A stretch of 6,943 nucleotides of DNA from Actinomycetota bacterium (GCA_009704065.1 WLEX01000063.1:1-6943), one strand, 5' to 3'. Positions 1 to 5,470 are shown, numbered from the stretch's first letter. Numbers and translations: made by a program. The notes: generated by a model not told the origin, from the sequence alone.

Positions 1-1021
1 CATACGGGTGATGCACTAGGAGATCACGATCGCGCAACACACTAAACATGGACTGATCATTTCCATCAGCTGCTGCAAGTCGACCAGCAGTAACAGATCG
101 CCACGGAGTGTCTTTCAATTGCGGCAGATCTAAGGAATGTAGTTCCCATAGTGCACTAAGAGCTAAGGGTGCTACACAGAAAGACACATCTGTATGTTCA
201 AGGTCTAATTCTTCAAGCAACATCTCGAGCACAGATGGATCGATGTGGTGGTCAACTTCGAGTCGCACTGCTCGTCCAAATCGACGTCGCCGCAATTCCA
301 TCTCTACTGCTGCTAACAAATCGTCGGCATCTTCATCTTCGAGCGTGAGGTCAGCATTTCTTGTGACACGGAATGCGCTGACATGCTCGATTTTCATCCC
401 AGCAAATAAATCGCCAATATTCGCGGCAATAACGTCTTCGATCAGTACATACCTTCCTTCAGACATCTTGTGAAAACGCTTGAGGAATGTGGGTATTTTG
501 ACGCGGGCAAATCGCTGTTCAGATGTCTTCGGATCACGCACCATCACCCCAAGACTGATGGCAAAGTTTGAGATGTAGGGAAACGGATGTGTGGGGTCGA
601 CTGCAAGAGGCGTTAAGACTGGGAAGAGTTGACGCTCGAAATACGCATTCATATGCTGTCGTTCATCGGAAGTTAGTTCTTCCCATCGCAATACTTGAAT
701 CCCGTGCTGAAGTAACTGGGGCAAGAGATCATGCATCAGCAATGTCTCTACTTGGTTCGTGAGATGATCAACTCGCCGTGCGATTTCTGTTAACTGTCGC
801 GTGGGAGTCAAACCATCGGCCGATGCAGAAGAAACCCCACCTGCTACCTGGCCTTTTAACGCCGCAACACGTACTTGAAAAAACTCGTCGAGGTTGGCTG
901 CAAAAATGGCGCAGAACTTTATGCGCTCAAGCAGAGGGACTGATGTTTCTCGAGCGAGCGACAAGACACGCTCATTGAAATCGAGCCAACTCAGCTCACG
1001 GTTTCCAAACCAACGACTCAT
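1..1021 (-). CDS. ppk1: Polyphosphate kinase 1, N-terminal half (3' end outside window)
   Basis: Ppk1 reversibly transfers the terminal phosphate of ATP to inorganic polyphosphate. I translated the minus strand by eye: 340 codons stay open with no stop. The N-terminus reads MSRWFGNRELSWLDFNERVL, followed by PLLERIKF, AIFAANLDEFFQVRVAAL, then FPVLTPLAVDPTHPFPYIS and, at the window edge, LLVHHPY. These are hallmark blocks of the Ppk1 N-terminal and head domains, in the right order. The catalytic histidine region of the C-terminal domains would lie beyond base 1, so activity cannot be judged. About half of the usual roughly 700 residues is present. The ATG at 1019-1021 is chosen because the NRELSWLDFN block starts 6 residues in, as is normal. 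There is no clear Shine-Dalgarno; a TACCCT hexamer (minus strand, 1030-1035) 8 nt upstream suggests a leaderless or very short-leader transcript. The family call is very secure. Confidence 0.96.
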   Translation of the reverse strand, partial: MSRWFGNRELSWLDFNERVLSLARETSVPLLERIKFCAIFAANLDEFFQVRVAALKGQVAGGVSSASADGLTPTRQLTEIARRVDHLTNQVETLLMHDLLPQLLQHGIQVLRWEELTSDERQHMNAYFERQLFPVLTPLAVDPTHPFPYISNFAISLGVMVRDPKTSEQRFARVKIPTFLKRFHKMSEGRYVLIEDVIAANIGDLFAGMKIEHVSAFRVTRNADLTLEDEDADDLLAAVEMELRRRRFGRAVRLEVDHHIDPSVLEMLLEELDLEHTDVSFCVAPLALSALWELHSLDLPQLKDTPWRSVTAGRLAAADGNDQSMFSVLRDRDLLVHHPY

Positions 1022-1126
1022 GACATATGAGGGTAACGAGACGACCCGCCCCCATTGAGGATAAGAAGTCGTGAGTTTTCCGGGTGTTCATCGACAGGTC
1101 GCATGACCGTTACCGATGACGTGGAA

Positions 1127-1393
1127 TTAGAACTCGTAGTCGGGATCGCCCATGTCCCATTCGATGGAGATGAGTTCGCGCTCGGCGTCACGCACAATGC
1201 GTGCCATGTTGCGGCGAAATTGTGGATCGTCGCGAGGCAAAAGGACAAGCCGTGCAAGCACGCGTGAACGGAACTCGTCGATCGCTGTTTGGTCTCCCCA
1301 TTCGCCGTAAACCTCCCAATGAGGAGATACTGCGCCAAGAAAGACAATGCGGGCATGAGCCTTTGGTGCCTGTGGTGCTTGGATATCAGTCAT
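1127..1393 (-). CDS. Small acidic protein of unknown function (88 aa) upstream of ppk1
   Basis: I do not recognise this protein. The frame is well supported: the ATG at 1391-1393 is preceded by a strong Shine-Dalgarno (GGAGG, minus strand, 1398-1402, 4 nt spacing). A longer reading from 1459 is open, but it adds 22 residues across that RBS and is unlikely to be real. The protein starts with an Ala/Pro/Gln-rich stretch (MTDIQAPQAPKAHARIVFLG), then has an aromatic block around HWEVYGEWGD, a basic helical part (RSRVLARLVLLPRDD; FRRNMARIVRDAEREL) and an acidic C-terminus, IEWDMGDPDYEF. It has no signal peptide, membrane segment or cysteine. It lies 105 bp upstream of ppk1 on the same strand and could be co-transcribed with it. 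Stop codon TAA. A small soluble accessory or regulatory protein is possible; function is not inferred. Confidence 0.72.
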   Translation of the reverse strand: MTDIQAPQAPKAHARIVFLGAVSPHWEVYGEWGDQTAIDEFRSRVLARLVLLPRDDPQFRRNMARIVRDAERELISIEWDMGDPDYEF

Positions 1394-1397
1394 GATG

Positions 1398-1407
1398 CCT
1401 CCGGAGG
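1398..1407 (-). promoter_or_regulatory. Strong ribosome binding site inside a 10-bp palindrome
   Basis: The minus strand reads CCTCCGGAGG and then CATC before the ATG at 1393. The GGAGG half is a consensus Shine-Dalgarno and fixes the start of the 88-aa protein. The site is a perfect palindrome but has no loop, so an intramolecular hairpin here is unlikely. Confidence 0.7.
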
Positions 1408-1573
1408 TTGCGAACCCAGACAGCCTATCGGCAGGCGTGAACGACGACTTGTGCAGCAAAATGTGCCAAATTCGCGGAATTTCCCCTTCTGTGCCTGTGG
1501 AAAAGGTAGATATTTACTCAACCTTTACCAAGCCTGAAGGCAATAGCGCCTGTACTCGTGCTTGACTTGAAGT

Positions 1574-1588
1574 GCGGGAACTTCCCGC
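1574..1588. promoter_or_regulatory. Perfect 15-bp palindrome upstream of the wbl gene (operator or ECF-type promoter element)
   Basis: GCGGGAA and TTCCCGC are perfect inverted 7-bp arms around a single C. The site lies 67 bp upstream of the wbl start at 1656, in the gap between that gene and the divergent 88-aa gene. A TTGACT hexamer at 1562-1567 could be a -35 element just before it, but I find no convincing -10 at 16-19 bp. Alternatively GGAAC (1577-1581), 17 nt and CGTC (1599-1602) match the general form of an ECF sigma factor promoter, giving a leader of roughly 50 nt. What is seen is the palindrome; an operator or promoter role is inferred. Confidence 0.45.
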
Positions 1589-1655
1589 CATGACTCGGCG
1601 TCACACCGACACCGACCAATAGCAGTACCACCCCGGTACCGCAGCGAGGAGAGCC

Positions 1656-1946
1656 ATGAATCTCAAATTACAAGTCACGAGCGCACCAGTAAAAGCACTG
1701 CCGTTCGACGACTCACCCACGGCCTGGATGGCTAAAGGCAATTGCCGCAACTATCCGCCTGCCACCTTCTTTCCGTCTGACGGAGTCGGTGTCGATAGGG
1801 CCCGTGCAATTTGTAAAGGATGCGAGCAAGCCACCACCTGTCTCGAATATGCACTCGTTGAGCGCATCGATCATGGCGTATGGGGCGGCTGCAGCGAGCG
1901 TGAGCGCCGTCGCATTCTGAAGCGCCGTCGCGGTCTTTCAGCCTAA
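1656..1946 (+). CDS. WhiB-family (Wbl) iron-sulfur transcriptional regulator
   Basis: Wbl proteins bind a [4Fe-4S] cluster through four cysteines and usually act with the primary sigma factor at promoters. In these 96 residues the ligands are C30, C53, C56 and C62 (C-X22-C-X2-C-X5-C). They are followed by the family turn GVWGG at 74-78 and a basic DNA-contacting tail SERERRRILKRRR (80-92). An extra cysteine, C79, directly follows the GVWGG turn. The N-terminal 23 residues are an extension ahead of the usual W-x-A start of the domain. The ATG is supported by GAGGAG at 1646-1651 with 4 nt spacing; an internal Met25 would leave only five residues before the first ligand and lacks such a site. 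The gene stands alone on the plus strand, converging on tatA. It is not close enough to a single paralogue for me to give a number; it is clearly different from the WhiB2-like protein at 2986-3261. Confidence 0.94.
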   Translation: MNLKLQVTSAPVKALPFDDSPTAWMAKGNCRNYPPATFFPSDGVGVDRARAICKGCEQATTCLEYALVERIDHGVWGGCSERERRRILKRRRGLSA

Positions 1947-1950
1947 AAAG

Positions 1951-1974
1951 TTACGGTCGGCACGCCGACGGTAA
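1951..1974. terminator. Bidirectional terminator between wbl and tatA
   Basis: The arms TTACGGTCGGC and GCCGACGGTAA pair over 11 positions with one G-G mismatch around a 2-nt centre (in practice a 4-nt loop closed by GTCGG/CCGAC). The hairpin fills the 28-bp gap between two convergent stop codons. On the minus strand it is followed by ACTTTTT, a good U-tract for tatA. On the plus strand TTACTTT follows, which is weaker. Confidence 0.75.
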
Positions 1975-2148
1975 TTACTTTGAGTCGGATGAACCCTCGT
2001 CCGATTTGCCCTCTTCCATGGCCTTTTTCAGCTCGCGTTGAGCGGCACCGAGGTTCTTTGCAAACTTTGGCAACTGAGCGCCACCAAAGAGCACCAGAAC
2101 AACGACAAGAACGATGATGAGCTCTGGGCCCTCGAGAAACGAAATCAT
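1975..2148 (-). CDS. tatA: Twin-arginine translocase subunit TatA/TatE
   Basis: TatA oligomers form the membrane-passage part of the Tat pathway, which exports folded proteins. These 57 residues have the whole TatA plan: a short periplasmic start MISFLEGPEL, one hydrophobic helix IIVLVVVLVLFGG (11-23), the conserved FG at 21-22, a hinge with P27, an amphipathic helix FAKNLGAAQRELKKAMEEG and a short charged tail. The reading frame can be extended to a GTG at 2190, but that would add a polar, basic N-terminal stretch untypical of TatA and leave only 5 bp to the divergent gene, so ATG 2146-2148 is preferred. AGGA lies only 2 nt from the ATG. A TACCGT hexamer (minus strand, 2156-2161) 7 nt upstream fits a leaderless transcript. 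TatB and TatC are not in the window. TatA and TatB are hard to tell apart by sequence alone, but the short tail favours TatA. Confidence 0.92.
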   Translation of the reverse strand: MISFLEGPELIIVLVVVLVLFGGAQLPKFAKNLGAAQRELKKAMEEGKSDEGSSDSK

Positions 2149-2195
2149 GTTCCTGACGGTAGCAGGAGGGCGCCCATCTTTGGTAGGCACGGTAT

Positions 2196-2981
2196 GTGCT
2201 CGAATGTGTCATCAACATCAGCGAAGGTCAAAACATCGCTCTTTTGACTGATCTGGCACACACTGTCTCAGGACAACTGCTCGATGTCCACACCGACTCA
2301 GAGCACCATCGCAGTGTGTTCACCATGATTGGCGTTGAAGCCGCCCAAACACTCGCACGGGCCGCAGTGAATGCTCTGTCACTAGAGAATCACGCAGGAG
2401 TCCATCCTCGATTTGGCGTAGTCGATGTTGTGCCATTCGTACCGTTAGTTGGATCCTCTATGGCAAACGCAATAGAGGCACGAAACGATTTTGCACAATG
2501 GGCTGCAGATGAATTGGAAGTGCCGTGCTTTCTGTACGGGCCCGAACAATCGTTGCCGTATATTCGCAAACATGCATGGCGTGATGTGTTTCCGGACTGT
2601 GGCCCTCGTGTACCTCACCCCGCTGCAGGTGCAATGTGTGTGGGAGCTCGCGAACCACTAATTGCATACAACGTGTGGCTACGCAACATTGATCTGGCTC
2701 ACACAAAAAACGTTGCAGCGCAAGTTCGTACAAACGAATTGCGTACGTTGGGGCTTCAGGTGGGTGACTTCACACAAGTCAGCATGAACCTGATTAAGCC
2801 TGATTTTGTTGGGCCAATGCAGGCATACGACGCGGTTGCAGAACGCGCAAAAATCGACCACGCCGAGTTGGTGGGATTACTACCGGCTGCAGTCCTTGCA
2901 GAAATTCCTCGGGATCGGTGGGAGCAACTCGATCTGTCGGTGGAGAAAACTATTGAGTGGCGACTAACACATCGCCCGTAG
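2196..2981 (+). CDS. ftcD: Glutamate formiminotransferase, single-domain (FTCD N-terminal type)
   Basis: The family moves a formimino (or formyl) group between glutamate and tetrahydrofolate, classically the last step of histidine degradation. Visible in the 261 residues are: an opening VLECVINISEG matching the ECVPNFSEGR start of relatives; H66-A-G-V-H-P-R (66-72) running into DVVPFVPL (77-84), which carries the catalytic histidine region; LYG at 113-115; GPRVPHPAAGAMCVGARE (136-153) followed by LIAYNVWL (155-162); and QVSMNL in the C-terminal subdomain. The cyclodeaminase domain of bifunctional FTCD is absent. The start is GTG 2196: an in-frame TAG at 2184-2186 blocks any earlier one, and homology starts at residue 2. 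The Shine-Dalgarno is weak (TAGG, 8 nt upstream). The protein is somewhat shorter than the roughly 300 residues usual for the domain. No hut gene is nearby, so the physiological role is open; folate one-carbon metabolism is the safe statement. Confidence 0.9.
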   Translation: MLECVINISEGQNIALLTDLAHTVSGQLLDVHTDSEHHRSVFTMIGVEAAQTLARAAVNALSLENHAGVHPRFGVVDVVPFVPLVGSSMANAIEARNDFAQWAADELEVPCFLYGPEQSLPYIRKHAWRDVFPDCGPRVPHPAAGAMCVGAREPLIAYNVWLRNIDLAHTKNVAAQVRTNELRTLGLQVGDFTQVSMNLIKPDFVGPMQAYDAVAERAKIDHAELVGLLPAAVLAEIPRDRWEQLDLSVEKTIEWRLTHRP

Positions 2982-2985
2982 CTAC

Positions 2986-3261
2986 TTAGCCGTTGATAAC
3001 GCGACGGCCATCTTGGGCACGTTGGCGACGCAAGCGACGACGCTCACGTTCAGACAAGCCGCCCCAGATACCAAACTTTTCGCCATTGGCTAATGCGTAT
3101 TCAAGACAATCGCCTCGCACAACACAGCCTTTGCAGACTTCTTTTGCTTCGCGGGTGCTTGCGCCGCGCTCAGGGAAGAACAGATCAGGGTCTACTCCGA
3201 GGCAGTTTGCCTGGTCTTGCCAGCCGCGTTCTTGAGTAAAAGTTTCTGATTCGATGTGCAT
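2986..3261 (-). CDS. whiB2: WhiB2/WhmD-type Wbl regulator
   Basis: A second Wbl protein, 91 residues, with cluster ligands C20, C43, C46 and C52 (C-X22-C-X2-C-X5-C) and the turn FGIWGG at 63-68, followed by LSERERRRLRRQR. The segments DPDLFFPERGASTREAKEVC and CLEYALANGEKFGIWGG closely match what I remember of WhiB of Streptomyces and WhmD/WhiB2 of mycobacteria. Those proteins control septation and sporulation-linked division, often with WhiA. The ATG 3259-3261 is fixed by GGGAGG (minus strand, 3269-3274) with 7 nt spacing. The stop lies only 4 bp from the convergent formiminotransferase stop, so transcripts must overlap unless termination is internal. The paralogue assignment rests on remembered motifs, not an alignment; family membership is certain. 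Confidence 0.93.
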   Translation of the reverse strand: MHIESETFTQERGWQDQANCLGVDPDLFFPERGASTREAKEVCKGCVVRGDCLEYALANGEKFGIWGGLSERERRRLRRQRAQDGRRVING

Positions 3262-3265
3262 GCTT

Positions 3266-3286
3266 GTGCCTCCCAGCGAGAGGCAC
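3266..3286 (-). promoter_or_regulatory. Leader hairpin overlapping the whiB2 Shine-Dalgarno
   Basis: In the whiB2 mRNA leader GUGCCUC pairs perfectly with GAGGCAC across a 7-nt loop (UCGCUGG). The GGGAGG Shine-Dalgarno (3269-3274) lies at the loop/3'-arm junction, so most of it is paired when the hairpin forms. The stem ends 4 nt before the AUG. This is the geometry of a translation-limiting element. The pairing is seen; control of translation is inferred. Confidence 0.5.
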
Positions 3287-3319
3287 TTGTGAGTCCCTGG
3301 GGATCTCTACGCACGCCTC

Positions 3320-3346
3320 TGTAATTACAGCGATGTAATTGTTACA
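3320..3346. promoter_or_regulatory. Tandem TGTAA/TTACA palindromes upstream of whiB2 (operator candidate)
   Basis: TGTAATTACA (3320-3329) is a perfect 10-bp palindrome. TGTAATTGTTACA (3334-3346) has perfect 5-bp arms around TTG. They are separated by GCGA, so the inner halves also form ATTACA-GCGA-TGTAAT. They sit 59-85 bp upstream of the whiB2 start, where a promoter and regulator site are expected. No known actinobacterial regulator is matched with confidence; the spacing does not fit a CRP site. Confidence 0.5.
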
Positions 3347-3357
3347 AATTCTGAGAC

Positions 3358-3383
3358 AAAAAGCAAATGCGACACGGATTTGC
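3358..3383 (-). terminator. Candidate intrinsic terminator downstream of the VWA gene
   Basis: On the minus strand GCAAAT and ATTTGC pair across a 9-nt loop, directly followed by TTTTT (AAAAA at 3358-3362 on the plus strand). It lies 54 bp past the VWA stop codon and just before the whiB2 promoter region, where a terminator would insulate the two genes. The stem is short and AT-rich, so strength is doubtful. Confidence 0.45.
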
Positions 3384-3417
3384 GGTCGGCAAGAGTCGAG
3401 GTATTTCCATACTGCAG

Positions 3418-3436
3418 GGGTGAAGAAGGCTCACCC
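3418..3436 (-). terminator. Hairpin immediately after the VWA stop codon
   Basis: GGGTGA (3418-3423) and TCACCC (3431-3436) are perfect arms around a 7-nt loop, ending 1 bp from the stop codon. There is no T-tract on the minus strand, so it may protect the 3' end or act with the T-tailed hairpin further downstream rather than terminate by itself. Confidence 0.35.
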
Positions 3437-3437
3437 G

Positions 3438-5435
3438 CTAGCGAGCACGGCTTGTGCGACGACGGTTTTCTAGGAAGTCGACGAGCACATAATCCCCCAA
3501 GGTTTCAGGGGTAGTGAAGAAAGCACGACCATGATTAATTTGCGTCATTTGCTCAATGAAATGGCGCAAAGAGCTCGTGGCGTCGAGCACAAAGGTATTG
3601 ATGGTGATGTTGTCTTTCGTGCACCGCATGGCTTCCCGCAAGGTGGATTCGATTGTTTCGCGCACCGGCGGATAATTGAAATACACGTCACCCGATTGGG
3701 TGATATGGGCCGTTGGTTCACCATCGGTAATCATGATGATTTGCTTGGTGCCCGTTTGGCGAGCAAGCAATTGACGGGCCAAACGAAGACCGTGCTGCAT
3801 GTTGGTGCCGTAGGCCAAATCCCAACTGACTTCAGGCAACTGCTCGTGAGTCATGATGTGAGCGGTTTCACTGAAGCCCACGAGTCCCAAATAATCGCGT
3901 GGGAATTGAGAACTAATGAGCGAGTGCAACGCCATCGCCACCTTCTTCGCGGGCACAAAGTTGCCGCGCATCGGCATCGACATGGAAAGGTCGATCATGA
4001 GAACGGTGGCCGAGCGCGTGCTGTGTTCGGTGCGCTCAATTTCGAAATCTTCAGGTGTTAATTGCACAGGTGTGCCACTTCCCCCACGGGAGATGGCATT
4101 GCGAATGGTGCGCTGTAGATCGAGGCGGAAAGGATCACCAAACTCGTAGGGCTTGGAATCGTACGTGCGCTCATGGCCGCTGCCATCTGCAGAGATGCGA
4201 TGCTGGCCGAACTTATCTTTCGACAATTTGTTGAAGAGTTGACGAAGAGCATTATTGCCAATGGCACGCAAGCCACGAGGCGTTAGCTCCATCTTTCCCT
4301 CTTTGAGGTTGATGAGCCCGGCCTCTTCAAGCATCTTTGTCATCTCAGCCAATCGTTCCATCGATTTGGCAGCATCTTCACCGAGCAGTTCTTTGACTTT
4401 GTCGATATCGACCTCGGCCAATTGAGCTGGATTTGTTGCTTGTCGCAACATTCCTTCCATCTCGGAAAGCTCTCCCATTTCTTGCATTGCAGCCATGGCT
4501 TGTTGCATATCCATTGATTGCTCACCGCGGAAGTTGTACTGAGGTTCGCCTTGCTGAGGGAACATTCCTTGCAACTTTTCGCCTAGTTGCTGCACTTGCC
4601 AATTGAGATCCATGTCTTCCATGAGTTGCTCCGAGAGCTGCTGCATCTGCGAACGCTGTTCGGGAGTGAGCGAATTCATGAGCGCCTGCATTGCCTGCAT
4701 TCGTTGCGCCATATTTTCGAGTAGCTCATCGAGTGTCTGCGGATTCTCAGGAAAGAAATCGCCAAACTGCTCCATGAATTTTTCGAACTGCGGATCTTCG
4801 CCCTGTTCGCGCGCTTCAATCATTCCGTTCAGCGCGGCCATCATGTCTTTCATGCGAGCCATGTCTTCAGGGGACATGTTTTGCACACCGTCTGACATTT
4901 GATCGACAAACTGCTGCATCATTTGCTCACGCAGTTTGTCCATGAGTTGTTCGAATCGCTGCTGTGCTTCGGTTGATTCGAAGTTGTAGCTCTGCATTTC
5001 TCGAACCATGCCGGCAAGATCGTTTGGCATCATGTCGAGACGGAAATTTCGTTCCATGGCTGCATCGCGAGCAGTTTCAGCACGACGCTCATCCCCCGAC
5101 GCCTCAGCATCGCGCACAGAATTTTCGACCGCATGACGTTCTTCATCGATGATGTCTTTCAACGCATCTGCTATTTCGGAATACACGCCACCAAGATCGC
5201 CACTCTCTTCGAGTTCTTTTTTGCGATCCCGAATGCGCTGCATCATGTCGCGCAGACCTTCGATTTGATTTCCATCAGGGTCGGTCATTCCGTCACGCAT
5301 GAGCCGGCGCAATGCCGAATTCAGGTCGCCGTGATAGAGCAAATCATCGGTCAATTCATCGAGAATGGCTTCGGCATCAAGGGTGAACCCCGTTTGGGTA
5401 CCGTCCCAACGTGAATAGGTGAACCGTGCAGGCAT
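3438..5435 (-). CDS. VWA-domain protein, partner of a MoxR/ChlI-type AAA+ ATPase (CoxE/Rv0959-like)
   Basis: A soluble 665-residue protein with no signal peptide or membrane helix. The C-terminal third is a von Willebrand factor A domain with a complete MIDAS metal site: VLMIDLSMS with D482, S484 and S486, the threonine in GTNMQ (T544), and ITDGEP with D571. The N-terminal part (20-140) is helical and charged. Residues about 160-330 are strongly Met/Gln/Glu-rich (26 Met in 170 residues) and probably coiled or helical bundles. Residues 335-470 hold a second helical block (DKVKELLGEDAAKSMERLAEM; ELTPRGLRAIGNNAL). Bacterial VWA proteins of this layout are encoded next to an AAA+ ATPase and act with it in maturing or remodelling other proteins, often metalloenzymes (CoxD/CoxE, NorQ/NorD, RavA/ViaA). 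The matching ATPase is at 6051-6943 on the same strand, but a cyclase on the other strand separates the two. The ATG at 5433-5435 has no good RBS; TAGGTT (minus strand, 5442-5447) 6 nt upstream suggests a leaderless start. The exact substrate is unknown. Confidence 0.9.
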   Translation of the reverse strand: MPARFTYSRWDGTQTGFTLDAEAILDELTDDLLYHGDLNSALRRLMRDGMTDPDGNQIEGLRDMMQRIRDRKKELEESGDLGGVYSEIADALKDIIDEERHAVENSVRDAEASGDERRAETARDAAMERNFRLDMMPNDLAGMVREMQSYNFESTEAQQRFEQLMDKLREQMMQQFVDQMSDGVQNMSPEDMARMKDMMAALNGMIEAREQGEDPQFEKFMEQFGDFFPENPQTLDELLENMAQRMQAMQALMNSLTPEQRSQMQQLSEQLMEDMDLNWQVQQLGEKLQGMFPQQGEPQYNFRGEQSMDMQQAMAAMQEMGELSEMEGMLRQATNPAQLAEVDIDKVKELLGEDAAKSMERLAEMTKMLEEAGLINLKEGKMELTPRGLRAIGNNALRQLFNKLSKDKFGQHRISADGSGHERTYDSKPYEFGDPFRLDLQRTIRNAISRGGSGTPVQLTPEDFEIERTEHSTRSATVLMIDLSMSMPMRGNFVPAKKVAMALHSLISSQFPRDYLGLVGFSETAHIMTHEQLPEVSWDLAYGTNMQHGLRLARQLLARQTGTKQIIMITDGEPTAHITQSGDVYFNYPPVRETIESTLREAMRCTKDNITINTFVLDATSSLRHFIEQMTQINHGRAFFTTPETLGDYVLVDFLENRRRTSRAR

Positions 5436-5439
5436 ATCC

Positions 5440-5470
5440 GCAACCTAGTTGCTCTAAGGTGTAAGGCAAC
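5440..5470. promoter_or_regulatory. Shared divergent promoter region with three GCAAC/GTTGC half-sites
   Basis: Only 35 bp separate the VWA and cyclase start codons. GCAAC (5440-5444) and GTTGC (5448-5452) form a palindrome around CTA, and a third copy, GCAAC, lies at 5466-5470 touching the cyclase ATG. Minus-strand TAGGTT (5442-5447) and plus-strand TAAGGT (5455-5460) are possible -10 elements for the two genes, so the repeats overlap both promoters. AAGG (5463-5466) may be a weak Shine-Dalgarno for the cyclase. The repeats are seen; operator function is inferred. Confidence 0.4.

Noticed and set aside
108..473. 121-residue Ser-rich plus-strand ORF
   Set aside because: Antisense shadow of ppk1, whose minus-strand frame has clear homology throughout.
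1018..1356. 112-residue minus-strand ORF between the 88-aa gene and ppk1
   Set aside because: Overlaps the 88-aa gene in another frame, has no ribosome site at its start, and its sequence looks like frame noise. Only its last 28 codons are kept as a low-interest leader candidate.
1633..1641. CGGTACCG palindrome before the wbl ribosome site
   Set aside because: Eight bases, no second copy and no loop; not enough to call an operator.
2149..2190. GTG start at 2190 extending tatA by 14 residues
   Set aside because: It would put polar, basic residues ahead of the TatA helix, lacks a ribosome site and nearly abuts the divergent gene.
3320..3346. CRP/cAMP site upstream of whiB2
   Set aside because: Tempting because of the nearby cyclase and known CRP control of mycobacterial whiB1, but half-site spacing (0 and 3 bp) does not match TGTGA-N6-TCACA.
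3370..3376. WhiA-like GACAC pentamer upstream of whiB2
   Set aside because: One pentamer is expected by chance at this frequency; no cluster seen.
3531..4061. 176-residue plus-strand ORF
   Set aside because: It lies fully inside the VWA gene on the other strand, opposite the MIDAS-containing domain, and shows no family features.
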